Positions 24,654 through 33,678 are shown, counted from the stretch's first letter. The stretch: 64,000 bases of DNA from an uncultured Oscillospiraceae bacterium (GCA_900540275.1 UQFO01000003.1:62001-126000); one strand, 5' to 3'. Numbers and translations: made by a program. The notes: generated from the sequence alone by a model not told the origin.

Positions 24654-26666
24654 TTATTTGCCTTCGTTCGTTTGGCCGCTGTCCTGGGCGGCTGTTTCCG
24701 ACTTTTTGCCAGCGTCCTTTTTGGCGGGTGCCTTTTTCTTTCTGGGCGGCTTTTTCCTGATGCACTTAAAGTACATGACGGACATCGGCGGTAAGGTCAG
24801 AAGAATCGACTGGTCGCAGTCATGCAGCGCCTCGCCGTCGGAATTGATGTTTTGGCCGTTTGTAATACCCGTGCCGCCGAAGCGCTCGTCGTCTGTATTG
24901 AATACCTCGGCATAGTAGCCGTTTTGCGGTACGCCGATGCGGTAGCCCTCGCGCAGGACCGGCTGGAAGTTGCACACGCCGATGATGTTGTTGCCCTTTT
25001 TATCCATCCTGCGGAACGCGATGACGCTCTGCATATAGTCGTCATGGTGAATCCAGGAGAAGCCCTCCCAGGAGAAATCGACCTCGTACATCGGCGGGTT
25101 TTCCAGATAAAAATGGTTGAGCGCCTTGTAAAACTCATGGAGCTCCTGGTGCTTCGGGAATTCAAGCAGGTTCCATTGGAGCTGCTGGGTTGCGTTCCAC
25201 TCGTCGAACTGGCCGATTTCCGCACCCATAAAGGTGAGCTTTTTGCCGGGATGAATCATCATATAAGCCATAAAAGCGCGGACGCCCGCGAATTTCTGTT
25301 CATATTCGCCCGGCATTTTGTTGATAAGGGAGCCTTTGCCGTATACGACCTCGTCATGCGAAATCGGCAAAAGGAAATTCTCGGAAAACGCATAGAAGAA
25401 CGAGAAGGTCAGGTTGTCGTGATGATAGGGGCGGTAAAGCGGGTCGAGCGACATATAATGCAGCATGTCGTTCATCCAGCCCATATTCCACTTGTAGTTG
25501 AAGCCGAGCCCGCCGTCCTCAACAGGGCGGGAGACCATTGGCCAAGAGGTGGATTCCTCCGCAATCATATAATCCTGCGGATAGAGCGCGGCAATTTTGG
25601 AGTTGAGGTTCTGGATAAAGGCGACCGCCTCCAGATGCTCCTTGCCGCCGTATTTGTTGGCAACCCATTCGCCGTCGTGGCGGTTATAATCGAGGTACAG
25701 CATCGAGGCGACCGCGTCCACGCGGATTCCGTCGATATGGTACTTGTCAAGCCAGAACATTGCGCTCGACATTAAAAAGCTGATTACCTCAAAGCGGCTG
25801 TAGTCAAAAACGAGCGTACCCCATTCCTTATGCTCGCCCTTGCGCGTGTCGGCGTATTCATAGCAGCAGGTGCCGTCGAATTTTGCAAGGCCGTGCGCGT
25901 CACGCGGGAAGTGGGCGGGAACCCAGTCGAGAATGACCTGGATGCCCTGTTCATGGCATTTATCGACAAAATACATAAAATCGTGCGGCGTGCCGTAGCG
26001 GGAGGTCGGCGCAAAGTAGCCGGTGACCTGGTAGCCCCATGAGCCGTCAAACGGATATTCCGTCAGCGGCATGAATTCGATATGCGTATAGCCCATGTCC
26101 TTGACGTAAGGAATCAGCTCGTCGGCAAGCTTTCGGTAGCTGTAGCGCGAGCCGTCTTCACCCAGCCTCCAGGAACCTGCGTGTACCTCATAAATATTCA
26201 TTGGCCGCTCATAATGCGGCTTTTCCGCTTTCTTTTCCTGCCAGCCCGTGTCGGTCCATTCAAAGCCGTCCAAATCATAATAAAGCGACGCGTTGTCGGG
26301 ACGTGTCTGGCAGTGGTAGCCGTATGGGTCGGTTTTATATAGCTTTTCAAACCAGGGCGTTTCCACACAGTACTTATATGCCTGATATTGGTTGACGTTC
26401 GGGATAAAGCATTCCCATACGCCCGTACCGTCCACACGCTCCATATAGTTTTTCATGTTGTCCCAGCTGTTGAAATCACCCGCGACGGAAACCGTCAGGG
26501 CGTTCGGCGCCCATACACGGAACACCACGCCGTCGAGCCCGTCCCGATAACATTTATGCGCCCCCATATATTCGTATGCGTTGACGCTTTCACCCGCAAG
26601 AAATAATTCGAGCGGGGAACGTGAATCCACCTTCGCTTCGGTAGCCGTTATTTTTTCGTCTGCCAT
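24654..26666 (-). CDS. glgB: 1,4-alpha-glucan branching enzyme with Lys-rich C-terminal tail
   Basis: A 670-residue GH13 enzyme that adds alpha-1,6 branches to glycogen. An N-terminal CBM48 (VFRVWAPNALTVSVAGDFNSW) is followed by the GH13 barrel: EFMPLTEYPFDGSWGYQ, the nucleophile Asp in GIRVDAVASMLYLD, the acid Glu in MIAEESTSWP and the later ISHDE. After the C-terminal beta domain there is an extra tail of ~35 residues, Lys/Pro/Ala-rich at first and acidic at the end, not found in most GlgB. ATG 26666 has AAGGAG at good spacing; ATG 26714 with GGGGGAAA is an alternative adding 16 residues. It is the first gene of the glg operon. Confidence 0.93.
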   Translation of the reverse strand: MADEKITATEAKVDSRSPLELFLAGESVNAYEYMGAHKCYRDGLDGVVFRVWAPNALTVSVAGDFNSWDNMKNYMERVDGTGVWECFIPNVNQYQAYKYCVETPWFEKLYKTDPYGYHCQTRPDNASLYYDLDGFEWTDTGWQEKKAEKPHYERPMNIYEVHAGSWRLGEDGSRYSYRKLADELIPYVKDMGYTHIEFMPLTEYPFDGSWGYQVTGYFAPTSRYGTPHDFMYFVDKCHEQGIQVILDWVPAHFPRDAHGLAKFDGTCCYEYADTRKGEHKEWGTLVFDYSRFEVISFLMSSAMFWLDKYHIDGIRVDAVASMLYLDYNRHDGEWVANKYGGKEHLEAVAFIQNLNSKIAALYPQDYMIAEESTSWPMVSRPVEDGGLGFNYKWNMGWMNDMLHYMSLDPLYRPYHHDNLTFSFFYAFSENFLLPISHDEVVYGKGSLINKMPGEYEQKFAGVRAFMAYMMIHPGKKLTFMGAEIGQFDEWNATQQLQWNLLEFPKHQELHEFYKALNHFYLENPPMYEVDFSWEGFSWIHHDDYMQSVIAFRRMDKKGNNIIGVCNFQPVLREGYRIGVPQNGYYAEVFNTDDERFGGTGITNGQNINSDGEALHDCDQSILLTLPPMSVMYFKCIRKKPPRKKKAPAKKDAGKKSETAAQDSGQTNEGK

Positions 26667-26814
26667 AAGTTTTTCTCCTTCCGCATTCTGTAATGTATAT
26701 ATCGGTTCATCCATGATATTTCCCCCGGACGTAAAAGAATAAAACCCTGTACAAAAAGGAGCCGATGCAAGATTTTTCCTGATTTTTTGCCAATATATAC
26801 AATCTCTCCATAAT

Positions 26815-26843
26815 ATAATAGCAATGTTTCGGTAAAAATTCAA
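26815..26843 (-). promoter_or_regulatory. Probable promoter of the glg operon
   Basis: On the minus strand TTGAAT, a 17-base spacer, TATTAT; about 140 bases before the preferred glgB start. Confidence 0.55.
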
Positions 26844-27147
26844 TAGATTTTTAAATTTTAATTCCACATAATTTAGTAAAATTTTTGTGATGTACCCAAA
26901 AACGGCGCTGTATAGCGTTAACCGCCGTTGTGCCGGAAATCAGGCATTTTGCGAAAACACGCCCATCATACCATCGCGGCCCTGTCGAAAAGGCGAAAAG
27001 GGCGCGCAATTCACGGCATATTTTTTTGGCTTTAAAATTCATAGTAATCCGATATGCTTATCTTATCATAAAGTATGCGGGCTTAGCAAAAACAATTGTT
27101 GGCAGAAAACCTGTTTTGCATGAGAAAAATATTCACCCCAGAGCCGA
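26844..27147. other. Intergenic stretch without a recognised gene
   Basis: About 300 bases between the divergent glg and lux-like promoters. Frames of 60-80 codons occur, but none has a proper RBS or family resemblance. An inverted repeat (AACGGCG / CGCCGTT, near 26903-26931) is the only structure seen. Confidence 0.6.
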
Positions 27148-27176
27148 TTGTCCTTTTTCGCATAATCCTTTATAAT
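27148..27176 (+). promoter_or_regulatory. Promoter of the membrane protein-luxE-luxC operon
   Basis: TTGTCC, a 17-base spacer, TATAAT. The expected start near 27183 places the GGAG and the TTG 27198 start right at the mRNA 5' end and excludes the longer upstream frame. Confidence 0.7.
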
Positions 27177-27197
27177 AGAAAAAAGGAGATGAACGGG

Positions 27198-27677
27198 TTG
27201 CTTTATCTTTTAATTGCTGCCATTTTAATTGGAATTACGATACCTGTCTGCATTGGCGCAAGCATCGGCAAAAAAACAAAAGCGGCGCTGATTGCCGCCG
27301 CCTCGCTCGTCACGGTATTTGCCGTGGTTGTACTTGCGCGGCCCATTTATATCACGCAGGCGGACGCGACGCGGGAGGACAAACTGGCTCAGAAGCTTTC
27401 AGAGGGCTATTTTGGATATGAGAAGCTCGATTTTTTCGGCGGCGTTTCCGAATATAAAATAAAGGAAGCGTCCTTATTTCCTGAGGAAGATAAGGCTTAC
27501 CTCTATGTCATCTATGACGTTAAGCCTTATCGGGATAACGTCAACGGAATAAATGAATGGGCCGCAGGCAATGGGACTACCGGCGAAAACGGCTGGATTG
27601 TAGAGAAAAGCGGGTTTTACGGGTATGGGCACTTCGGCGGTTTTTATTTTGTAGCCTTTGTTGGAACCGGACTTTAA
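27198..27677 (+). CDS. Small membrane-anchored protein of unknown function
   Basis: A 159-residue protein with two adjacent N-terminal transmembrane helices (LLYLLIAAILIGITIPVCI and a second one ending VVVLARPIYI) and a ~100-residue outside or cytoplasmic domain with aromatic, Gly-rich ending (GFYGYGHFGGFYFVAFVG). TTG 27198 is chosen because it lies nine bases after AAGGAG and just downstream of a promoter; ATG 27189 touches the GGAG and is less likely. The next gene (LuxE-like) begins 19 bases after its stop, so the three are one operon. I do not recognise a family. A role in membrane attachment of the fatty-acyl enzymes is a guess. Confidence 0.65.
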   Translation: MLYLLIAAILIGITIPVCIGASIGKKTKAALIAAASLVTVFAVVVLARPIYITQADATREDKLAQKLSEGYFGYEKLDFFGGVSEYKIKEASLFPEEDKAYLYVIYDVKPYRDNVNGINEWAAGNGTTGENGWIVEKSGFYGYGHFGGFYFVAFVGTGL

Positions 27678-27696
27678 TAGGGAAGGGGAGAGGAAA

Positions 27697-28818
27697 ATGA
27701 GTGTGCGCGGGAGGCTGTTTTCTGTAAAACAGCCTTATCTTTTGGAGGAAACAAACGGGCTTTTTCTTTCCGCGATGCGGGAAAACTGCGCGTACCAGTA
27801 TAACCACTGCGGGCCGTACCGCAAAATTCTGGACGGGCTTGGGTTCGCGCCGGAACAGCTGAGGGTATATGAGGACCTTGCGCGCCTGCCTTTTTTGCCG
27901 ACGCTCTTTTTCAAATCGCACGAGCTTTTGACCATGCCGAGGGGCAGAACGCCGATAGAGGCGACCTCATCCGGCACCAGCGGGAAAATGAGCCGTATTG
28001 CGTTCGATACATACGGCCTGTACTGCGGGCTGAAAATGGTGCTGCGGCTCGGCCGGCTGCATGGGCTGTTTTCCGCGGTTCCAGCTAATTATGTACTGCT
28101 CGGCTACAAGCACCATAAAGGAAACCAAACGGCAATAACGAAAACGGCGTTTGGCGCGACGCTGTTTACGCCTGCAATCCATCGGGAATATGCCTTGAAA
28201 TTCAAAGACGGCGGGTACAAAGCGGATTTGGACGGTGTAATCTGCGCGCTTTTAAAATACAGCCGCTCATCCTTTCCTGTTCGCCTGGTCGGGTTCCCGT
28301 CCTACACCTATTTTCTGCTGAAATCGATGGACGAACAGGGCATTTCCCTAAAGCTGAAAAAGGGCTCGCGAATCCTGCTCGGCGGCGGATGGAAGCAGTT
28401 CTACCAGGAGCAGGTGGAAAAGCATATCCTGTACCGGTTAGCGGAAAAGGTACTGGGGATTGAGGAGAATAAGATTCATGAGTTTTTTGGCGCGGTCGAG
28501 CACCCGGTTTTATATTGCGACTGCAAAAACCATCACTTCCATATCCCGGCGTACAGCCGCGTAATCATCCGCGACGCCAATACGCTCGAGCCGGTAAAAA
28601 ACGGGGAGACCGGGCTTGTCAGCCTGCTGACGCCCATGGTATACGGCGCGCCTGTGCTCAGTGTGATGACAGACGATTTGGGCGTGCTGCATGACGCGGC
28701 AGAGTGCGGCTGCGGGATAGGGTCGCCGTATCTTGAAATCATCGGCCGCGTTGGGCTCAGCGACATCAAAACATGCGCGGCGGGCGCCGCCGAGCTGCTC
28801 AGGGGGCTGGAGCTATGA
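27697..28818 (+). CDS. luxE: LuxE-like acyl-protein synthetase
   Basis: A 373-residue member of the acyl-protein synthetase/LuxE family, adenylating enzymes that activate a fatty acid with ATP and hold it as a thioester. Visible markers are the adenylation P-loop-like TSSGTSGKMSRIAF near residue 95, the GYKHHKGNQTA region, the ILLGGGWKQFYQE motif and the Glu/Gly-rich IHEFFGAVEHPVLYCDC. Its start has GGGGAGAGGAAA directly upstream. The LuxC-like reductase starts inside its stop codon. In luminous bacteria LuxE feeds acyl groups to LuxC to make aldehyde for luciferase; no luxAB or luxD is seen, so the aldehyde or acyl product must have another use. Confidence 0.85.
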   Translation: MSVRGRLFSVKQPYLLEETNGLFLSAMRENCAYQYNHCGPYRKILDGLGFAPEQLRVYEDLARLPFLPTLFFKSHELLTMPRGRTPIEATSSGTSGKMSRIAFDTYGLYCGLKMVLRLGRLHGLFSAVPANYVLLGYKHHKGNQTAITKTAFGATLFTPAIHREYALKFKDGGYKADLDGVICALLKYSRSSFPVRLVGFPSYTYFLLKSMDEQGISLKLKKGSRILLGGGWKQFYQEQVEKHILYRLAEKVLGIEENKIHEFFGAVEHPVLYCDCKNHHFHIPAYSRVIIRDANTLEPVKNGETGLVSLLTPMVYGAPVLSVMTDDLGVLHDAAECGCGIGSPYLEIIGRVGLSDIKTCAAGAAELLRGLEL

Positions 28819-30116
28819 TACTTTTTAAAGGGAAGCTATATGGTTCGGACGAGCAAAGCGAGCTGCTCTGCCGCATGGAGGCCCAAATCAACCAGACGCT
28901 CTTGAGGGAGCCGCCCGGACCCGAATATGTAATCGGCGCGTTCGACAGGCTTGCAGAAAAAATTGAAAGCGGCGCATATGATGAACTGATTGAAAAGCTC
29001 GATATTGAGGGGATAGAGGAAAAAATTTGTGAGGCGGCGTCACTGCTTAAACGAGACAGCCTTCAGTTTAAGCTGGATACCGAGCTGGGCAGGGATTTTT
29101 TTATAGAAAAAGAAATCTGCCCAGTACGCGCGGGCAGGACGATTGTAAAGCGCGCCCTGCCGCTCGGCGTGCTGTTCCATATCGCCGCGGGCAACGTGGA
29201 CGGCCTTCCGGCCTACAGCGTGGCCGAAGGGCTGATGACGGGCAACGTCAATATCTTAAAGCTGCCGCAGGCGGACAATGGGCTTTCAATCCGGATTCTC
29301 TGTGAATTGATTGCGACCGCCCCCGCGCTTACCGATTATATTTATGTGTTCGACACGCCATCCTCCGATATTGGCGCGATGAAAAGGATGGCGGAGATGT
29401 CGGACGGTATCGTCGTATGGGGTGGAGACGAGGCGGTTTCCGCTGTGCGCAGTATGGCGCCTGTTGGCGCAAGGCTGATAGAATGGGGCCATAAGCTAAG
29501 CTTTGCCTACCTGTCCGGAGCGCCTTCCAATGCAGAGCTGCGGCAGCTTGCGCGCCATATCATGGAGACAAAGCAGCTGCTGTGCAGCTCATGCCAGACG
29601 ATTTATATCGATACGGACGGTATGGAGGACGTGTATGCCTTCTGCCGGCGGTTTTTGCCGGTTTTGGAGGAGGCTGCGCAAAAATACCCCGTAAAAAGCA
29701 TAGGCGCGCAGGCTGAAATTTCCCTGCGCCTTTACCATCAGAAGCTGGACTTGCTGGTGTCGGGGCAAGAGGAAGCGGCGCAGCGGGTTTACAAGGGCAG
29801 GGGGTGCAGCCTTTTGGCCTGTACGGACAAGGAGCTAGCGCTTTCCCTGATGTTCGGGAACTGTCTTGTCAAGCGGCTGCCCCGTAAAGAAATTATCCCG
29901 GTTCTGCGCCGTAAAAAGGGCTATTTACAAACGGCTGGGCTGCTCTGCGGGACGGAAGAAAGGCAGGGGCTGACCATGCTGCTGCTCAAGGCGGGAGTCG
30001 ACCGGGTAACGGGCGCGGGTGATATGTCCGGCGTTACCTGCGCAGACACGCACGACGGGGAATACCCGCTGCGGCGGTATGTCAGAATGACGGACAGCAG
30101 TGGGAATTTTGTCTAA
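28815..30116 (+). CDS. luxC: LuxC-like acyl-CoA/acyl-protein reductase
   Basis: A 433-residue aldehyde-dehydrogenase-fold reductase of the LuxC family. It has the cofactor part LGVLFHIAAGNVDGLPAYSV and the catalytic-Cys segment LLCSSCQTIYIDTDG, in which one of the Cys residues would carry the acyl group. It reduces an activated fatty acid to an aldehyde with NADPH. ATG 28815 overlaps the luxE stop (ATGA) and has GGAGCT directly upstream; the 14 extra codons before it belong to the luxE frame region. It is the last gene of the operon, followed by a strong terminator. Confidence 0.85.
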   Translation: MILFKGKLYGSDEQSELLCRMEAQINQTLLREPPGPEYVIGAFDRLAEKIESGAYDELIEKLDIEGIEEKICEAASLLKRDSLQFKLDTELGRDFFIEKEICPVRAGRTIVKRALPLGVLFHIAAGNVDGLPAYSVAEGLMTGNVNILKLPQADNGLSIRILCELIATAPALTDYIYVFDTPSSDIGAMKRMAEMSDGIVVWGGDEAVSAVRSMAPVGARLIEWGHKLSFAYLSGAPSNAELRQLARHIMETKQLLCSSCQTIYIDTDGMEDVYAFCRRFLPVLEEAAQKYPVKSIGAQAEISLRLYHQKLDLLVSGQEEAAQRVYKGRGCSLLACTDKELALSLMFGNCLVKRLPRKEIIPVLRRKKGYLQTAGLLCGTEERQGLTMLLLKAGVDRVTGAGDMSGVTCADTHDGEYPLRRYVRMTDSSGNFV

Positions 30117-30126
30117 ACGTATAAGA

Positions 30127-30160
30127 ACGCCTGCGCATTGATTAAGCGCAGGCGTTTTTT
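30127..30160 (+). terminator. Terminator of the luxE-luxC operon
   Basis: ACGCCTGCGC / GCGCAGGCGT stem with TTTTTT, 10 bases after the luxC stop. Confidence 0.95.
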
Positions 30161-30365
30161 GCGATGATTACCGTTTAACCGGGGACAGCGTCCATCTCGT
30201 GTGCATAAATCCATGAAAGCCGCCGCCCGATACGATGAACCTTTTTGTTCTATGCCTTCCTCCGCTGCGGTTTTGTCTGATGCAGTCAGAGGATACTGGC
30301 TATATGTCATGCTTAACAAAGCATGGCAGGCCCTGGAATCAAATAAAACCAAGGGCAAAAACAAA
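30161..30365. other. Intergenic stretch between convergent luxC and gap
   Basis: Frames of up to 106 codons exist on both strands, but none has an RBS or resembles a protein family. Only the two terminators at the edges are supported. Confidence 0.6.
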
Positions 30366-30395
30366 CCGGAGAAGACGCCGAGGCATCCTCTCCGG
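30366..30395 (-). terminator. Terminator of gap
   Basis: CCGGAGA and TCTCCGG pair; on the minus strand TTTGTTTTT follows. It is 61 bases past the gap stop codon. Confidence 0.7.
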
Positions 30396-30455
30396 TAAAA
30401 GCTTTGACAGAACGCGGGCCAGAATACCCGCACTGTAAATTTGCAGATTATTTAA

Positions 30456-31460
30456 TTACAGCTCTGCGAAATATTTGATTGTCCTGACCATCTGGCTGGT
30501 GTAGCTGTTCTCGTTGTCGTACCAGGATACAACCTGAACCTCGCTTGTGCCGTTGTCGAGGTTGATGACCATGGTCTGGGTGGAATCGAACAGGGAGCCG
30601 TAGGTAATGCCGATGACGTCGGAGGAAACAATCGGGTCCTCATTGTAGCCGAAGGACTCGGAAGAAGCCGCCTTCATTGCCTGGTTAATCTGGTCAACCG
30701 TAACAGAGCCCTCTACAATCGCGGTCAGAATGGTCGTGGAGCCTGTCGGTACCGGTACGCGCTGTGCAGAGCCGATGAGCTTTCCGTTGAGCTCCGGGAT
30801 AACCAGGCCGATTGCCTTCGCGGCGCCTGTGGAGTTCGGTACAATGTTGACAGCAGCGGCGCGCGCTCTTCTGAGGTCGCCCTTTCTGTGCGGTCCGTCG
30901 AGAACCATCTGGTCGCCTGTGTAAGCGTGGATTGTGCTCATGATGCCGCTCTTGATAGGAGCAAGCTTATTGAGGGCGTTGGCCATCGGAGCGAGGCAGT
31001 TGGTTGTGCAGGAAGCGGCGGAAATGATGGTGTCTTCCTTTGTCAGGGTGTCTTCGTTTACGCTGTAAACAATCGTCTTAAGGTCGTTGCCGGCCGGAGC
31101 GGAGATGACAACCTTCTTGGCGCCTGCGTCTATATGAGCCTGGCTCTTCGCCTTGGAGCAGTAGAAGCCTGTGCATTCGAGAACAACGTCGATGCCGAGC
31201 TCGCCCCAGGGAAGCTCAGCGGCGTTCGCCTTGGCATAAATCGTAATTTCTTTTCCGTCTACGACAATGGAGTTTTCTTTTGCCTCTACAGGCTTGTTGT
31301 AACGGCCCTGGGCGGAGTCGTACTTTAAAAGGTGAGCGAGCATTTTCGCATCCGTAAGGTCGTTAATCGCAACAACCTCGTAGCCCTCTGCGCCGAACAT
31401 CTGCCTGAAAGCAAGACGGCCGATGCGGCCAAAACCGTTAATAGCAACTTTTACTGACAT
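30456..31460 (-). CDS. gap: Glyceraldehyde-3-phosphate dehydrogenase
   Basis: A 334-residue glycolytic enzyme converting glyceraldehyde-3-phosphate to 1,3-bisphosphoglycerate with NAD+. It has the NAD-binding start VKVAINGFGRIGRLAFRQM and the catalytic Cys in SAASCTTNCLAP, with the usual length. ATG 31460 is fixed by an AGGAGG site seven bases upstream; earlier in-frame codons are not conserved. It is a single-gene unit with its own promoter and terminator. Confidence 0.95.
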   Translation of the reverse strand: MSVKVAINGFGRIGRLAFRQMFGAEGYEVVAINDLTDAKMLAHLLKYDSAQGRYNKPVEAKENSIVVDGKEITIYAKANAAELPWGELGIDVVLECTGFYCSKAKSQAHIDAGAKKVVISAPAGNDLKTIVYSVNEDTLTKEDTIISAASCTTNCLAPMANALNKLAPIKSGIMSTIHAYTGDQMVLDGPHRKGDLRRARAAAVNIVPNSTGAAKAIGLVIPELNGKLIGSAQRVPVPTGSTTILTAIVEGSVTVDQINQAMKAASSESFGYNEDPIVSSDVIGITYGSLFDSTQTMVINLDNGTSEVQVVSWYDNENSYTSQMVRTIKYFAEL

Positions 31461-31503
31461 AAGATTTACCTCCTGAAATTTGAAACTTTTGGTTAACATC
31501 CCT

Positions 31504-31532
31504 ATCATATAGCATTTTTACGGAGAATACAA
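31504..31532 (-). promoter_or_regulatory. Probable gap promoter
   Basis: On the minus strand TTGTAT, a 17-base spacer, TATGAT, about 44 bases before the gap start codon. Confidence 0.5.
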
Positions 31533-31710
31533 GGCTTTGACAAAAATTTAACAAAAATTTTTTATCTTTTTCATAACATAGGGCCATTGGATTTTATTGT
31601 AACGCAATAAATGCGATAAAACAGGACTTTTTTATGAGGTTTGCCGTTTTTTCAGGCGGGAAGGGGTTCTTTTTTATATGCATTTTTATACATATATATA
31701 CAAATAATCC

Positions 31711-31739
31711 TTGACTTTCGCAGCGATTGAATATAAAAT
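31711..31739 (+). promoter_or_regulatory. Promoter of a candidate small RNA
   Basis: TTGACT, a 17-base spacer, TAAAAT; predicted start near 31746. Confidence 0.65.
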
Positions 31740-31745
31740 AGATAA

Positions 31746-31841
31746 AGATAACCGCAAAATATGCACCTCCCTGTTAAGGCCGGGTGCGTTTGTTTTGTGG
31801 AAATCTGCTCAAACGCGGAAAAACCGCCGTTTGTTTTTTTT
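31746..31841 (+). ncRNA. Candidate ~96-nt small RNA
   Basis: The interval runs from a good promoter to an intrinsic terminator. An internal hairpin pairs GCACC with GGGTGC (31763-31787); the terminator pairs CAAACGCGG with CCGCCGTTTG around AAAAA and ends in eight T residues (31810-31841). No open reading frame of convincing quality lies inside. It may be an independent small RNA or an attenuated leader of rny. I did not recognise a family. Confidence 0.5.
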
Positions 31842-31843
31842 AA

Positions 31844-31970
31844 TTGGACTCTTAAGAGGCCGTTATATATAGATAAACCAATCTGTGTAACTGGCCGCGC
31901 CGATGCCGCGCGGATGAGATACATTGTCCCTGTCCCCAAGGGCAGGGGGTTTGTTGTGTTTATTTTTTGC
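31844..31970 (+). ncRNA. Possible second small RNA or rny leader hairpins
   Basis: Downstream of a weak promoter-like sequence (TTGGAC, then TATAGA after 18 bases) two hairpins follow: CCGCGC/GCGCGG near 31894-31914, then CCCTGTCC/GGGCAGGG (31928-31947) with a T-rich tail to 31966. This could be a second short transcript or the 5' leader of rny with a terminator that must be read through. Confidence 0.35.
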
Positions 31971-32079
31971 AGACAATTGAATATTATCCGTAATAACGGC
32001 TTTCTTGAGTTGATTCCTTTTATCATTCTTACAAATTATGGAAACGATGAAAAATCAAATCAAGGAGGTGTCAATTCAG

Positions 32080-33633
32080 ATGGATTTATGGTTGGCGATT
32101 GTTTTAATCGTCGTCATCGCGGCTGTATGCGGCGCTGTTGCTTTTTTTGCGGGAATTAACCACCGGAAAAAAATTGCTGAGGCGGAAATCGGTTCTGCCG
32201 AGGCTGAGGCTAAAAAAATTGTCAGCGACGCGCTGAAAACGGCGGAAGCTAAAAAGAAAGAAACCATCTTAGAAGGCAAAGATGAAATCCACCGCTTGAG
32301 GAACGAAGCGGACAAGGAATTGGCGGACAGAAGAAGAGAGGTTCAGCGCCAGGAGCGCAGAATCCAGTCGAAAGAAGAAACGCTCGACAAAAAGCTTGAA
32401 AATCTGGAAGTCAAAGAAGAAAACGTCGCGAAGAAGCTAAAAGCGGCGGAAGAAAAGTTCAACGAGGCCGAAATGGTCAAAAAGAGCCAGTTTGAAATGC
32501 TGGAACGCATTTCCGGCTATACGGCCGAACAGGCGAAGGAATATCTGCTCAAGGAGCTCGAGGATGAGCTCACGCATGAAAAATCCGTCAAAATCCTCGA
32601 TTATGAGCAGCAGCTCAAGGACGAGGCGGAAAATAAAGCGAGAAATGTCATATCCCTTGCAATCCAGCGCTGCGCGGCTGACCATGTGGCGGAAGCTACG
32701 GTTTCGGTCGTCCCGCTCCCGAACGATGAGATGAAGGGCAGGATTATCGGACGCGAGGGCAGAAATATCCGCGCGATTGAGACGCTCACGGGCGTTGACC
32801 TGATTATCGACGATACGCCGGAGGCGATTACGCTCTCGAGCTTTGAGCCGGTGAGAAGGGAAGTTGCCAGGGTCGCGCTTGAAAAGCTAATCTCAGACGG
32901 CAGAATCCACCCCGCGAGAATTGAAGAAATGGTGGAGAAGGCCAGAAGAGAGGTCGAAACCACTATCAAGAAGGAAGGCGAGCGCGCCGTTATCGAGGCG
33001 GGCGTCAACGGAGTCCATCCGGAGCTTATCAAGCTGCTGGGACGCCTGCGCTACCGTACGAGCTATGGCCAGAATGTGCTTAAGCATTCGCTTGAAGTCG
33101 CGTATATTGCCGGTATGATGGCAAGCGAGCTCGGCATGGACCCGACGGTCGCAAAGCGCGCGGGCCTTTTGCACGACATAGGAAAGGCGCTTGACCACGA
33201 GATGGAGGGTTCGCATATCGAGCTCGGCGTGGAAGTCGCCAGGAAATACAAGGAAAGCGAAGCGGTCATCCATGCAATCCACGCGCATCACGGCGATGTG
33301 GAGGCCAAGACGGTCGTTGCGTGCCTGGTACAGGCTGCCGACGCGATTTCCGCTGCAAGGCCGGGAGCGCGCCGCGAAAACCTTGAAAATTACATCAAAC
33401 GTTTGCAAAAGCTCGAAGAGGTCGCTTCCTCTTTCGGCGGTGTAGAAAGCTGCTTCGCTATACAGGCGGGCCGCGAAATCCGCATTATGGTAAAGCCTGA
33501 GGTCGTAAACGACGAGCGGATGGTCCCGCTCGCAAGGGAAATCTGCAAGAAGATTGAATCAGACCTCGAATATCCCGGACAGATAAAGGTAAATATCTTA
33601 AGGGAAAGCAGGGCAATCGAATACGCAAAATAA
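32080..33633 (+). CDS. rny: Ribonuclease Y
   Basis: A 517-residue membrane-tethered endoribonuclease that initiates mRNA decay in Firmicutes. It has an N-terminal transmembrane helix (LWLAIVLIVVIAAVCGAVAFF), a coiled coil (residues ~25-185), a KH RNA-binding domain (DEMKGRIIGREGRNIRAIE) and an HD catalytic domain with the metal-binding LLHDIGKALDHE. ATG 32080 is fixed by AGGAGGTG nine bases upstream; a frame opening at 32038 adds 14 residues before the membrane helix and lacks a site. Family length and domain order are complete. Confidence 0.95.
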   Translation: MDLWLAIVLIVVIAAVCGAVAFFAGINHRKKIAEAEIGSAEAEAKKIVSDALKTAEAKKKETILEGKDEIHRLRNEADKELADRRREVQRQERRIQSKEETLDKKLENLEVKEENVAKKLKAAEEKFNEAEMVKKSQFEMLERISGYTAEQAKEYLLKELEDELTHEKSVKILDYEQQLKDEAENKARNVISLAIQRCAADHVAEATVSVVPLPNDEMKGRIIGREGRNIRAIETLTGVDLIIDDTPEAITLSSFEPVRREVARVALEKLISDGRIHPARIEEMVEKARREVETTIKKEGERAVIEAGVNGVHPELIKLLGRLRYRTSYGQNVLKHSLEVAYIAGMMASELGMDPTVAKRAGLLHDIGKALDHEMEGSHIELGVEVARKYKESEAVIHAIHAHHGDVEAKTVVACLVQAADAISAARPGARRENLENYIKRLQKLEEVASSFGGVESCFAIQAGREIRIMVKPEVVNDERMVPLAREICKKIESDLEYPGQIKVNILRESRAIEYAK

Positions 33634-33652
33634 CTAAGAATTTTAAGAGGGA

Positions 33653-33678
33653 CGGACGCCGGCTGGCGTCCGTTTTTT
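33653..33678 (+). terminator. Terminator of rny
   Basis: CGGACGCC / GGCGTCCG stem with GGCT loop and TTTTTTG, 20 bases after the stop. Confidence 0.95.

Noticed and set aside
31761..32159. Plus-strand frame of 132 codons between gap and rny
   Set aside because: It runs across two hairpin terminators and into the rny start in another frame; composition and lack of RBS argue against coding.
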